From contig DASVHL010000074.1 in the NCBI GenBank assembly GCA_036382575.1, forward strand, positions 1 through 21,525: a stretch of DNA of 21,525 bases. The letters are read 5' to 3'. How positions within the stretch are numbered: position 1 is the first letter of the stretch; each line of letters begins with the position of its first letter. Made by a program: the position numbers and the translations under genes. The notes beneath the pieces are model-generated. The model had not been told where the DNA came from and did not search any database. It saw only the letters and a list, made by a program, of their open reading frames with translations. Shown here piece after piece: positions 7,393 to 14,624 of the stretch. The DNA comes from UBA6022 sp036382575. Its GTDB lineage: Bacteria; Patescibacteriota; Saccharimonadia; Saccharimonadales; Saccharimonadaceae.

Positions 7393-7968
7393 CTATTGGT
7401 AAAAGTTAATGTGTTCTAGTTCAGTATCGATCTGTTCGTGAAAATGGTCAAGGTTGCCGTTGTTGATAATGTAGTGATCGGCAATAGCAATCGGGCCGCC
7501 TTTTTCAAGATTCTCGATTTCTGCCCAGTCACGTTGGTTGGCTTCCTCGACAGTTAACGGACGAACAGGACGCATTGTTAAGCGATGATGACGTAAATGT
7601 TTTGGCGCAACAACAGCAAAGACAGTTAATTCACCAGGGAAGGCGCGCTTTAAGATTTTGTACTCTGTCCAGGTGTAGAGACCATCGGCGATGATGCGAT
7701 GTTGGCCGGCGTTAACAAGATCTTGGATTTGAGTGACGATTCGGTTGACGACAAAGTCTTTACCTTCACGTTCACGTAGCTCTTCGCGGAACGGCCGTTC
7801 GTTTTCTTGAGTGTGCTCAAGACCGGCTTTTGTCATGGCGTCTAGGACGATGCCACCAAAATAGACTTTTGGATAACCTTTATCGGTTAGATATTCGACG
7901 GCTGAGCTTTTGCCGCTGCCGGTTAATCCGACAAAAGCGACGATTTTTGTGTTTGTAGAATGTTTCAT
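7393..7968 (-). CDS. P-loop NMP-kinase-like protein, similar to dephospho-CoA kinase/UPF0200
   Basis: A 191-residue nucleotide-binding protein. The Walker A motif GLTGSGKS lies at residues 14-21. The following VEYLTDKGYPKVYFGGI segment and the charged E/R-rich region (about 52-70) match the UPF0200/dephospho-CoA-kinase-like group. A C-terminal pattern resembles the CoaE lid and end motifs: RLTMR, then RDWAEIENLEKGG, then IADHYIINNG. A true CoaE role (phosphorylating dephospho-CoA) is possible. However, the sequence looks closer to the archaeal-type UPF0200 proteins, whose substrate is uncertain. It has its own promoter with a predicted leader of about 1 nt and no Shine-Dalgarno. It precedes the pilin gene in the same orientation. 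Confidence 0.75.
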   Translation of the reverse strand: MKHSTNTKIVAFVGLTGSGKSSAVEYLTDKGYPKVYFGGIVLDAMTKAGLEHTQENERPFREELREREGKDFVVNRIVTQIQDLVNAGQHRIIADGLYTWTEYKILKRAFPGELTVFAVVAPKHLRHHRLTMRPVRPLTVEEANQRDWAEIENLEKGGPIAIADHYIINNGNLDHFHEQIDTELEHINFYQ

Positions 7969-7975
7969 TAGATTT

Positions 7976-7984
7976 AGTATACCA
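7976..7984 (-). promoter_or_regulatory. Extended -10 promoter of the P-loop kinase gene
   Basis: On the minus strand TGG-TATACT lies 7 nt upstream of the ATG, with no Shine-Dalgarno. This gives a leader of zero or one nucleotide, one base different from the 6-nt spacing of the plus-strand genes. Confidence 0.68.
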
Positions 7985-8002
7985 AATCTGTTTTGATTAT
8001 GC

Positions 8003-8031
8003 TTGTACCGGTTAAGTGAGAGGCGTATGAT
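8003..8031 (+). promoter_or_regulatory. Promoter of the whiB-like gene
   Basis: TTGTAC (8003-8008), a 17-nt spacer and TATGAT (8026-8031) form a good sigma-70 promoter. Transcription should start near 8038, leaving a 20-nt leader with the AAAGAGGA Shine-Dalgarno. It is divergent from the kinase promoter. Confidence 0.7.
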
Positions 8032-8057
8032 AACCGCAGATTAAAGAGGAATACACT

Positions 8058-8405
8058 ATGGAAAGAATGCCTTTTGAGGAAATTTCTCGTCGCGACCGAT
8101 TACGCCCGGAATTAGCTTTTGTTGCGATTGTCGATACAGACACTAGTCGACGAGTAGAGGATGAAGATTGGCATGGCGAGGCACTATGTCGAGAGATGGA
8201 TGGCGATATCTTTTTCCCTGAAAGGGGTGGAAGCGCAAGAGACGCGCGAAAGGTATGTGCTCGGTGTAATGTCCAAGAGCAGTGCCTAGAAGAGCAGCTT
8301 GCTATACCTACCCACGATGACGATGGTGGGATTTGGGCGGGTACTACCGCACGAGAGCGTCGAAAGCTGCGCAAAGAACACAAAGAGGCGTCGCAAGACT
8401 CATAG
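8058..8405 (+). CDS. WhiB-like iron-sulfur transcription regulator
   Basis: A 115-residue Wbl-family protein. Four cysteines in the WhiB arrangement, C44 then C67-x2-C70-x5-C76, would ligate a [4Fe-4S] cluster sensitive to O2 or NO. Trp38 and the ALCREMDGDIFFPE segment precede the cluster Cys triplet, and ARKVCARCNVQEQC matches the family core. GIWAGTTARERR (91-102) is the glycine/tryptophan turn contacting the primary sigma region 4, followed by a basic C-terminal tail that binds DNA. The N-terminal 35 residues are less conserved. The start is supported by AAAGAGGA 7 nt upstream. The gene lies 22 bp before polA, which has its own promoter. Wbl proteins are best known from Actinobacteria and their phages, so this occurrence is notable. 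Confidence 0.9.
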   Translation: MERMPFEEISRRDRLRPELAFVAIVDTDTSRRVEDEDWHGEALCREMDGDIFFPERGGSARDARKVCARCNVQEQCLEEQLAIPTHDDDGGIWAGTTARERRKLRKEHKEASQDS

Positions 8406-8412
8406 CTCAAGG

Positions 8413-8421
8413 TGTTATACT
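8413..8421 (+). promoter_or_regulatory. Extended -10 promoter of polA (leaderless geometry)
   Basis: TGT-TATACT ends exactly 6 nt before the polA ATG. No Shine-Dalgarno and no -35 match are visible. It sits in the 22-bp gap after the whiB-like gene. Confidence 0.73.
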
Positions 8422-8427
8422 GAGTAC

Positions 8428-10995
8428 ATGACACAACCAAAACGCCTGGCAGTAATCGACGGAAAATCAGTTTTTTATAGAGGCTATTATGCCATGCCAG
8501 GCCTTAGCCTTTCGGACGGGACGCCAACTGGTGGTGTATTTGGGTTTGCAAGCCTGGCGATTGAGCTAATTAAAAAGCTTGAACCCGATTATGTCGCTGT
8601 AGCTTGGGATAAAAAAGGCACAAATATTCGCAAACGACGCGAAATTTATCCAGAATATAAAGCTGGCCGCAAAAAAGCGCCGGACGATTTTTATACACAA
8701 ATTCCGCTACTCTATGAACTACTTGAAGGTTTTGGTTGGCCGCTCTATGAACTTGATGATTATGAAGCTGATGATATTCTTGGTGCATTTGCGAAACAGG
8801 CTACCGAAAAAGGGATTGAAACCTACCTCCTGACGAGCGATCTAGACGCGTTGCAGCTGATCAGTCCAATGACCAAAGTGTATGCGCTGAAAAATGGCCT
8901 CAGTAATCTTGAAGAATTCGATGTCGAGCATTTTGAGACTAAATACGGCATTGAAGTCGAGCAATTCTTAGATCTTAAATCACTGAAGGGTGATTCATCT
9001 GACAATCTTCCGGGTGTGCCTGGTATTGGTGAAAAGACCGCCGTGCAGTTGTTGCAAGAGTATAAAACCTTGGACAATATTTATGCGCACATTGCTGATG
9101 TTAAGCCGACCGTTGCCAAGAAGCTTGCAGCAGGCAAAGAACTAGCCTATATCAGTAAGGAAGTGGGTCGAATTTGGACAGACGCACCGGTTGAACTTGA
9201 TTGGTCTGTTGCTGATGTGACAGATATTGATTTGCCACGTGTGGCTGAGATTCTGCGAAAATTTGAATTTAGCTCACTCGTCCGGCGTTTGCCAAAACAC
9301 ATGCAGGCCGATACAAAAAAGAATGATGATCAAGTTGGCCTGTTTGATGTAACCGAGACGGTCTCGACACTAACGCCATTGGCTGTTGCACCGTGGCCAA
9401 AGACTGTTTCGATCGATGGACCAGTCGTTCTGCACTATGAGCCTGAAGCAAAGGAAGTCTGGCTATCAATTGATCGGTCGACCGTCTATGTATTACCGGT
9501 TGATCAGGTTGATAGTAGTGTCTGGCGTGTGCTTGAACTAGCAACCGTGATTAGTTACGACAGTAAACTGTTGTATCACCAGCTGGCTGATTGCGATATT
9601 CAGGTGCGATTTAACGAACTGCACGATGTGCATCAGGCGGCTTTTTTGATTGATTCATTGCAGCGCGATCGTAGCCTCGCGGGACTTATTGGTGAAGTCG
9701 TGCAGGGTGCGGCGGCAACGACAGCTGCCTTGTGGCAGATCTACCAGCAACAAAAACAAGTATTTACGGATAATGACAAGCTTGCCAAAGTTGCCTATGA
9801 ACTTGATTTCCCATTAACATATCACTTGTTTGCCATGGAGCGACGCGGTATTAAAATCGATGCCAACGCCCTGGCGCGTATGAGCGAAGAGCTGGGTGCA
9901 GAGCACGCCAAACTTGAGCAAGAAATGTATACGATGGCTGGCTACGAATTTAATATTGGCAGCCCGTCGCAGCTGTCCGAGGTGTTGTTTACCAAATTAC
10001 AACTACCGACAACTGGCATTAAAAAAGGCAAGACTGGCTATAGTACCGGACAAAAAGAACTAGATAAATTACGTGGTCAACATCCTATTATTGAATTAAT
10101 TGAAAAGACCCGTGAGCTGGCCAAACTCAAGAACACCTATATCGACACGTTGCCGCTACTAGCGGATAGCCATGGTCGTATTCACACAACGTTTAACCAA
10201 GATGTAGCTGCGACTGGTCGTCTGAGTAGTACCAATCCGAATTTGCAGAACATTCCTGTCCGCACCGAATTAGGACGTAAGATTCGTGAAGCCTTTATTC
10301 CAGAAGGTGACAAAGTGTTTGTTAGCGCTGACTATTCACAGTTCGAACTACGCCTCGCGGCAGTGCTGGCTGATGACAAAAAACTGATCAATGATTTTAA
10401 TGGAGATGTTGATATTCACACGAAGACGGCTAGTGAAGTCTATGGCATTCCTATGGATGACGTCACAAAGGGCCAACGCCGCGATGCAAAGGTGATTAAC
10501 TTTGGTGTGCTCTACGGTATGAGCCCGCACGGACTATCGGCCGCCACTGGAATGAATTTTACGCAGGCCAAGGAATTTATCGATCAGTATTTTGAACTGC
10601 GCGCACCGATCCGTGCCTATATTGATAAGACGCTGCGCGATGCTGCCACCGAAGGCTACGTTGAAACATATTTTGGTCGCCGCCGACCAACGCCAGACGT
10701 GAATAGTAGTAATTTTATGGTCCGCGAAGGGGCTAAACGAGCGGCAGCCAATATGCCAATTCAGGGCACTGAAGCAGACCTAATGAAAATGGCGATGATT
10801 GAAGTCGATAAGAAACTGGGTGACCTAGGGGAGCAGATCCTGCAGGTGCACGACAGTATTTTGGTCGAATGCCCAGAAGAGAACGCCGAGAAAGTAGCCG
10901 AGCTTTTAAAGACGACGATGGAAACAATTTATCCAGGGCTGGGTATTAAGCTAAAAGTTGATGTTGGGATTGGCAAAAACTGGGGTGTGCTATAG
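8428..10995 (+). CDS. polA: DNA polymerase I
   Basis: PolA processes Okazaki fragments and fills repair gaps. The 855 residues comprise three regions. The 5' nuclease domain (about 1-290) has YEADDILG and the helix-hairpin-helix GDSSDNLPGVPGIGEKTA. A 3'-5' exonuclease-like domain (about 310-450) lacks the DxE metal motif and is probably inactive. The polymerase domain (about 455-855) has motif A DYSQFELRLA (D635) and motif B RRDAKVINFGVLYG (K688, Y696). Motif C reads QVHDSILVE, where D809 is followed by Ser instead of the usual Glu. The frame is open further upstream, but the ATG chosen begins the canonical N-terminus (RLAVIDGKSVFYRGYYA) and lies 6 nt after an extended -10 box. Upstream starts would overlap the whiB-like gene. 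Confidence 0.96.
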   Translation: MTQPKRLAVIDGKSVFYRGYYAMPGLSLSDGTPTGGVFGFASLAIELIKKLEPDYVAVAWDKKGTNIRKRREIYPEYKAGRKKAPDDFYTQIPLLYELLEGFGWPLYELDDYEADDILGAFAKQATEKGIETYLLTSDLDALQLISPMTKVYALKNGLSNLEEFDVEHFETKYGIEVEQFLDLKSLKGDSSDNLPGVPGIGEKTAVQLLQEYKTLDNIYAHIADVKPTVAKKLAAGKELAYISKEVGRIWTDAPVELDWSVADVTDIDLPRVAEILRKFEFSSLVRRLPKHMQADTKKNDDQVGLFDVTETVSTLTPLAVAPWPKTVSIDGPVVLHYEPEAKEVWLSIDRSTVYVLPVDQVDSSVWRVLELATVISYDSKLLYHQLADCDIQVRFNELHDVHQAAFLIDSLQRDRSLAGLIGEVVQGAAATTAALWQIYQQQKQVFTDNDKLAKVAYELDFPLTYHLFAMERRGIKIDANALARMSEELGAEHAKLEQEMYTMAGYEFNIGSPSQLSEVLFTKLQLPTTGIKKGKTGYSTGQKELDKLRGQHPIIELIEKTRELAKLKNTYIDTLPLLADSHGRIHTTFNQDVAATGRLSSTNPNLQNIPVRTELGRKIREAFIPEGDKVFVSADYSQFELRLAAVLADDKKLINDFNGDVDIHTKTASEVYGIPMDDVTKGQRRDAKVINFGVLYGMSPHGLSAATGMNFTQAKEFIDQYFELRAPIRAYIDKTLRDAATEGYVETYFGRRRPTPDVNSSNFMVREGAKRAAANMPIQGTEADLMKMAMIEVDKKLGDLGEQILQVHDSILVECPEENAEKVAELLKTTMETIYPGLGIKLKVDVGIGKNWGVL

Positions 10996-11004
10996 GTAAG
11001 TCCA

Positions 11005-11033
11005 TTGACTTTTTTGCCTAAAAGTGCTAAAAT
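11005..11033 (+). promoter_or_regulatory. Full -35/extended -10 promoter of the 11040 gene (leaderless geometry)
   Basis: TTGACT (11005-11010), a 17-nt spacer ending in TGC, and TAAAAT (11028-11033) form a near-consensus promoter. It ends 6 nt before the ATG. This is the clearest of the leaderless-type promoters because both boxes are present. Confidence 0.8.
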
Positions 11034-11039
11034 CTGACC

Positions 11040-11639
11040 ATGTATAAAAGCAGCTCATCTCGGATTCTTCCAATCATTATTGTTCTATTGGTCGTGGCTA
11101 TCGCGATTGCCGCACTGGTATCTGTTGGCCGTGCTATTTTTAGCGGTGATTCATCAAACGCACCAAAGGTTGATCCGGGAGTTGAGTCTCTTCTTAATAC
11201 GGCCGTCGACCGTAGTGTTCGTATGACGGTTCGTGGACCACTGGTTGCTGATGAGCAATTCCGTTCATACCAAATTACTGTTGATTCTAGCAGTCGTCGC
11301 CTCAATACTTATTCTGGTTATCTTGACCAGACAATCGATAGTGTTCAGTTGGGCAACAACACTCGGGCCTATGAAGAATTTGTCCATGCTCTTAACCGTG
11401 CCAATCTAATGAAAGGTACCGAACTGGAAGATGAAAAGAACGACACCCGTGGTATCTGTGCCACTGGCCGTGTCTATGAATTTGAAGTACTGCAGGGTGC
11501 AAGCGTTATCAAACGCCTGTGGACCTCAACCTGTAAAGGTTCATCAGGGTCACTAAAAGCCAGTCTCTCACAAGTCCAAAGATTGTTTACTAATCAGATC
11601 CCAGACAGCAAAGTACCACTTAATAAAATCGATTTATAA
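11040..11639 (+). CDS. Anchored extracytoplasmic protein of unknown function
   Basis: A 199-residue protein not recognised as a named family. It has one N-terminal membrane helix (about 9-31), with no clear signal-peptidase site, so it is probably an anchored protein facing outward. The domain that follows (about 45-190) is mixed alpha/beta, with RSYQITVDSSSRRLNTYSGY and VYEFEVLQGASVIKRLWTSTC segments. Two cysteines (in ICATGR and STCKG) are placed to form one disulfide. It has its own promoter, is probably leaderless, and is followed by a hairpin with T-tract that overlaps the next gene's start. No function is claimed. Confidence 0.8.
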   Translation: MYKSSSSRILPIIIVLLVVAIAIAALVSVGRAIFSGDSSNAPKVDPGVESLLNTAVDRSVRMTVRGPLVADEQFRSYQITVDSSSRRLNTYSGYLDQTIDSVQLGNNTRAYEEFVHALNRANLMKGTELEDEKNDTRGICATGRVYEFEVLQGASVIKRLWTSTCKGSSGSLKASLSQVQRLFTNQIPDSKVPLNKIDL

Positions 11640-11641
11640 TC

Positions 11642-11684
11642 TAATACCGCGTATACTAACAACATGATACGCGGTATTATTTTT
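11642..11684 (+). terminator. Hairpin terminator overlapping the HAD gene promoter and start codon
   Basis: TAATACCGCGTAT (11642-11654) and ATACGCGGTATTA (11667-11679) are a 13-bp perfect inverted repeat. The 12-nt loop contains the HAD start codon, and TTTTT follows (11680-11684). It has the form of an intrinsic terminator for the 11040 gene. The left arm overlaps the next gene's -10 box, and the right arm is its codons 2-5. Confidence 0.65.
11652..11657 (+). promoter_or_regulatory. -10 box of the HAD gene (leaderless geometry)
   Basis: TATACT ends 6 nt before the ATG, with no Shine-Dalgarno. The possible -35, TCGATT at 11629-11634, is weak (3 of 6). The box partly lies inside the left arm of the terminator hairpin. 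Confidence 0.65.
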
Positions 11685-12227
11685 GACTGTTTCGGGGTGC
11701 TTTATCAAGGGAGCATTGCCCATCTCTATGAATTAACCCCTGAAGCAAAACGTTCGCAACTAGCGGACCTGAGTCTTAGTTCTGACTATGGCTATATTTC
11801 AGCCGATGAATTTTTACAGCAGGTTGTTGAATTAACTGGTAAAACGGCTGCTGAGCTTAAGGAAATTATGCAAGCAGATCACGTTCGTAACCAAGCGATG
11901 GTTGAGTATGTTCGGACGTTTAAGGGTCGTTATAAAGTTGGCCTGCTGAGTAATGTTGGTCGTGGGGTAATGGAGCGTTTATTTACTTCGGCAGAACTTG
12001 ATGAATTATTTGATGAAGTGGTCTTATCGAGTGAGGTAGGGATGATTAAGCCTGATCCTGCTATCTATCAGTTGGCGGCAGACCGACTTGGGGTAGAGAC
12101 GACAGAATGTGTCATGGTTGATGACTTAGTGGCCAACATCGATGGTGCCGAATCGACAGGGATGCATGGAGTTGTATTTACTACTACATCGAAATGCATG
12201 CAAGACATGACCAGTTTACTGGCATAG
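11664..12227 (+). CDS. HAD-superfamily hydrolase (subfamily IA-like)
   Basis: A 187-residue Rossmannoid hydrolase with the four HAD motifs. Motif I is FDCFGVLY with nucleophile D8. Motif II is LLSN with S96. Motif III is Lys129 in MIKPDP, and motif IV is VMVDDLVANIDGA with D153/D154. A helical cap lies between motifs I and II (about 15-85). The D+2 position holds Phe10 rather than Asp. This departs from classic phosphatases but is seen in haloacid-dehalogenase-like and YihX-like members, so a small-molecule phosphatase or another hydrolase is possible. The substrate is unknown. The start codon lies in the loop of an inverted repeat, and the first codons form its right arm. Confidence 0.87.
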   Translation: MIRGIIFDCFGVLYQGSIAHLYELTPEAKRSQLADLSLSSDYGYISADEFLQQVVELTGKTAAELKEIMQADHVRNQAMVEYVRTFKGRYKVGLLSNVGRGVMERLFTSAELDELFDEVVLSSEVGMIKPDPAIYQLAADRLGVETTECVMVDDLVANIDGAESTGMHGVVFTTTSKCMQDMTSLLA

Positions 12228-12274
12228 CACTTAATACAACACAAAAAATGTGTTAAATATGTTACGTATTTTTC

Positions 12275-12303
12275 TTGACTTTAGATCACCGTAGGATGAT
12301 ACT
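12275..12303 (+). promoter_or_regulatory. Promoter of the surface-protein operon
   Basis: TTGACT (12275-12280), a 17-nt spacer and GATACT (12298-12303) form a good sigma-70 promoter. The predicted start is near 12310, leaving about 24 nt of leader with an AGGGA Shine-Dalgarno. It is the only strong promoter seen before 18800 and probably drives the whole run of secreted proteins. Confidence 0.7.
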
Positions 12304-12333
12304 TATGCTCAAGTAATAAATAGGGAATGGTAA

Positions 12334-12936
12334 ATGAGCAAAAGGGTTAGCTACAAATCGGGTATTTTTTTGGCTATTTTTGCCGTCTTAATTTCACCAA
12401 TCGTCGCATCAGCGGCAACACAATCTGGTACAACGACAGTTAACGCTGTGGTTAGTTCTACGATTACCCTTACGACAAACCCAACAATTACCATTAACTT
12501 GCAGCCAACCTCTAGTGCGGTTCTGACCAGTGTTTCTGATACAGTGCAGGTCTCGACAAACAGCGCCAATGGCTATTACCTGACACTCGCTGATGGCGAC
12601 ACAACGACGAACTTGGTTAATGGTTCTGATACCTTGGCGGCACATGCGGGTACATTTGGTACACCAACAGCCCTTGCGACAAACACTTGGGGCTACCGTA
12701 TCGTTGGCCAAGGTGGATTTACGGCGACTGCCTACAGTGCTGAAACCAACGCAACTTCAAGTAGCTCGACTTGGGCTGGTATCGCCTCATCGGCTTCTCC
12801 TCAGACAGTCAAAACAACTGCTACAACTGCAACCAACGATTCAACAGTCGTGTGGTATGCAGTGAAGATCGATACATCGAAGCCTAACGGTACCTATACA
12901 GATACCGTGACATATACAGCTACGACTAATAGCTAA
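12334..12936 (+). CDS. Small secreted protein with WxL-like beta domain
   Basis: A 200-residue exported protein with a signal peptide (1-27, cleavage after ASA). The mature part is very Thr/Ser/Ala-rich and predicted to be all beta, with no cysteines. The segment after about residue 70 contains VSTNSANGYYLTLAD and ends VKIDTSKPNGTYTDTVTYTA near the C-terminus. This ending closely resembles the AGTYTxTLTWTL ending of the Firmicutes WxL domain, with Tyr in place of the second Trp, and NGYYLTL may replace the first WxL motif. The same domain ends the large LamG protein at 14625. AGGGA 7 nt before the ATG supports the start. By analogy it could be a wall- or partner-bound surface subunit. Homology to WxL is inferred from pattern and context only. 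Confidence 0.72.
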   Translation: MSKRVSYKSGIFLAIFAVLISPIVASAATQSGTTTVNAVVSSTITLTTNPTITINLQPTSSAVLTSVSDTVQVSTNSANGYYLTLADGDTTTNLVNGSDTLAAHAGTFGTPTALATNTWGYRIVGQGGFTATAYSAETNATSSSSTWAGIASSASPQTVKTTATTATNDSTVVWYAVKIDTSKPNGTYTDTVTYTATTNS

Positions 12937-12947
12937 GGAATAAAATT

Positions 12948-13859
12948 ATGACTGGATACTCTTTACTGACACGATCATCAAAGAGGCAAGTTGCGCTAGG
13001 GGTGGTGCTCGGCTTGGCTATTTTAATTGGTATAACTAGTCCTGTCGCTCGAGCAGCGGACGGTACTGATAGTATTGCAATTAGTCCAGGTATGCAGCGC
13101 ATCGAGGCCAAAGCAGGTGTGGCCGAAACGGGCAAGTTTACGGTGATCAATGATGGTGCGACGCCGTACAGCTTCATTGTCTATAGTCGTCCGTATTCTG
13201 TAACGAATGAAAACTATGATGCTCAGTTTGAAAAGACATCAAAAAATACTGATTTGTATCAGTGGGTAAAATTTGCCGAAGTAAGTTACCGTTTGGCGCC
13301 TGGTGAGCGAGTTGAAATTCAGTACGATCTGCATGTTCCAGCTACCGCTGCACCGGGCGGCCATTATGGTGTTATTTTTGCTGAGACTCAGCCAGAACCA
13401 GGCCAAGAGGCATCCGTCCTTCGCAAGAAACGTGTTGGGAGCATTGTCCTCGCGAATGTTGACGGCAAAGTTAGCCGGGAAGGCAAGGCGCTAAGTAGTA
13501 CAGCACCATTCTGGCAAACCTCTCCACCTCTTACTGCAAGTAATCGTGTTGAAAACTCTGGTAACACCGATTTCCAGGCGAATGTTCTGACAAAAGTTAC
13601 TGATGTGTTTGGTTCAGTGAAGTACAGCGAACAAAAAGACTACGTCGTCTATCCGGGGACCATTCGAAACATTATGTTTAGTTGGACGAACGCACCGTGG
13701 TTTGGCCTGTTTAAGGTAAACCAAACAGTTACGGTTCTCGATACTCCAACGAGCACCACGCATTTTGTATTGTTGGCACCGCGTTGGCTAGCTTTGGTGG
13801 TGATCATATTGTTGATTGTCGGAGCGGGCTATGGCTTGTTACAGCGCAAACGTCGTTAA
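12948..13859 (+). CDS. DUF916-like surface protein with C-terminal membrane anchor (first copy)
   Basis: A 303-residue protein with a signal peptide (about 1-36, cleavage after ARA). Two Ig-like beta domains follow (about 40-170 and 175-265), then a C-terminal transmembrane helix (about 277-297) and a basic QRKRR tail. SPGMQRIEAKAGVAETGKF, LAPGERVEIQYDLHVP, GGHYGVIFAE and RVGSIVLANVDGK match the pattern of DUF916, the peptidoglycan-binding WxL-locus domain of Gram-positive bacteria. It starts 11 nt after the preceding gene with AAGGA 8 nt before the ATG. Its 3' end overlaps the next gene by 29 bp. Likely role: a membrane-anchored, wall-facing scaffold for the small secreted protein. The family call comes from reading the sequence and deserves a profile search. 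Confidence 0.75.
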   Translation: MTGYSLLTRSSKRQVALGVVLGLAILIGITSPVARAADGTDSIAISPGMQRIEAKAGVAETGKFTVINDGATPYSFIVYSRPYSVTNENYDAQFEKTSKNTDLYQWVKFAEVSYRLAPGERVEIQYDLHVPATAAPGGHYGVIFAETQPEPGQEASVLRKKRVGSIVLANVDGKVSREGKALSSTAPFWQTSPPLTASNRVENSGNTDFQANVLTKVTDVFGSVKYSEQKDYVVYPGTIRNIMFSWTNAPWFGLFKVNQTVTVLDTPTSTTHFVLLAPRWLALVVIILLIVGAGYGLLQRKRR

Positions 13860-14616
13860 GCTAATCAAACGCCTCCAGCTCTGCCTATTAGTGTTGGCTG
13901 CTGTTGTGGTACCGACGACTGCTGCATCGGCTGAATCTAACCTTGCGGCGATCATTTGCGATTCTAGTCAGCCAGCTGTTTTGACGGTGGTGCAGCCAGA
14001 GAGTGACAGTGTCGTTACTAATGCCCAGATTGAGGTAAGCGGAACTGTCGCGCAGGCAAGTCAGCTAGAGTTATATGTTGATGATGCCTATAGCGGTGTT
14101 GTGCCGCTATCTTATAACGACACCAGTTTTTCGACGACCGTTTCAGTATCTTTGGGTACTCATACAATTAAAGTAGTAGCAGTGGATGTCTGTCAGGTTG
14201 GGAATGCGACGGCAAGTGTCGTCGTGACGTATCAGAATGCACCATCAGCCAGTACCGGTAGCAAGGTGCCAACGAATGTCGATGGAACCACGGTCACGGG
14301 GCAAGAGGTTTCATCGAATCGCAACCCATTAGAGCAGTTTATTATCTTACCGCTATTCGGGGTGGCCCAATCACTTGATTTGATCGCCTATGACTCAACG
14401 GATGGTCACATCAATAACGCTAACGTTATTCGATTTGTTGTTATCGTCGCAGCTTTACTGATGATGTTTTATGCAGGACCGATCAGTCGCTGGTTGTTGC
14501 GACAAGTAAAGAGAATTGGGTGGACTGTAAAGGTGACGGCAGCGCAGCGGCGCAAGATGAAGCGGATTATAGTAGGAATTGGACTGGGTATTATTATCAT
14601 AGTATTTATGATTTAA
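13831..14616 (+). CDS. Ig-like domain membrane protein
   Basis: A 261-residue protein with a signal peptide (about 1-34, cleavage after ASA). One bacterial Ig-like domain follows (about 48-134), with VVQPESDSVVTNAQIEVSGT, LELYVDD, and the closing GTHTIKVVAVDVC...VVVTY strands. C43 and C121 could form a disulfide. A low-complexity linker (about 136-166) leads to two hydrophobic helices (about 200-216 and 245-261) separated by a very basic segment. A longer reading from TTG at 13816 exists, but ATG 13831 is preferred because GGAG lies 6 nt upstream and the signal peptide then has normal form. It overlaps the preceding DUF916-like gene and is 8 nt from the next. Its position resembles that of the small anchored partner in WxL loci. 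Function is unproven. Confidence 0.78.
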   Translation: MACYSANVVKLIKRLQLCLLVLAAVVVPTTAASAESNLAAIICDSSQPAVLTVVQPESDSVVTNAQIEVSGTVAQASQLELYVDDAYSGVVPLSYNDTSFSTTVSVSLGTHTIKVVAVDVCQVGNATASVVVTYQNAPSASTGSKVPTNVDGTTVTGQEVSSNRNPLEQFIILPLFGVAQSLDLIAYDSTDGHINNANVIRFVVIVAALLMMFYAGPISRWLLRQVKRIGWTVKVTAAQRRKMKRIIVGIGLGIIIIVFMI

Positions 14617-14624
14617 GGTGAAGA

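Noticed and set aside
8299..8427. Upstream extension of polA to an earlier start
   Set aside because: It would add 43 residues with no family similarity, overlap the whiB-like gene out of frame, and ignore the promoter that ends 6 nt before the ATG at 8428.
8411..8433. Hairpin around the polA start (GTGTTAT with ATGACAC)
   Set aside because: It is short, includes a wobble pair, and has no T-tract, so it is not comparable to the HAD-gene hairpin.
11685..11696. HAD protein considered inactive because motif I lacks the second Asp
   Set aside because: Active family members such as YihX-like and haloacid dehalogenases also lack it, and the other catalytic residues are present.
12238..12254. Hairpin AACACA/TGTGTT after the HAD gene as a terminator
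   Set aside because: The stem is 6 bp and AT-rich, and the T-run comes about 15 nt later. It is too weak to call.
13816..13830. TTG start for the Ig-like membrane protein
   Set aside because: The ATG at 13831 has a GGAG Shine-Dalgarno at good spacing and gives a normal signal peptide.
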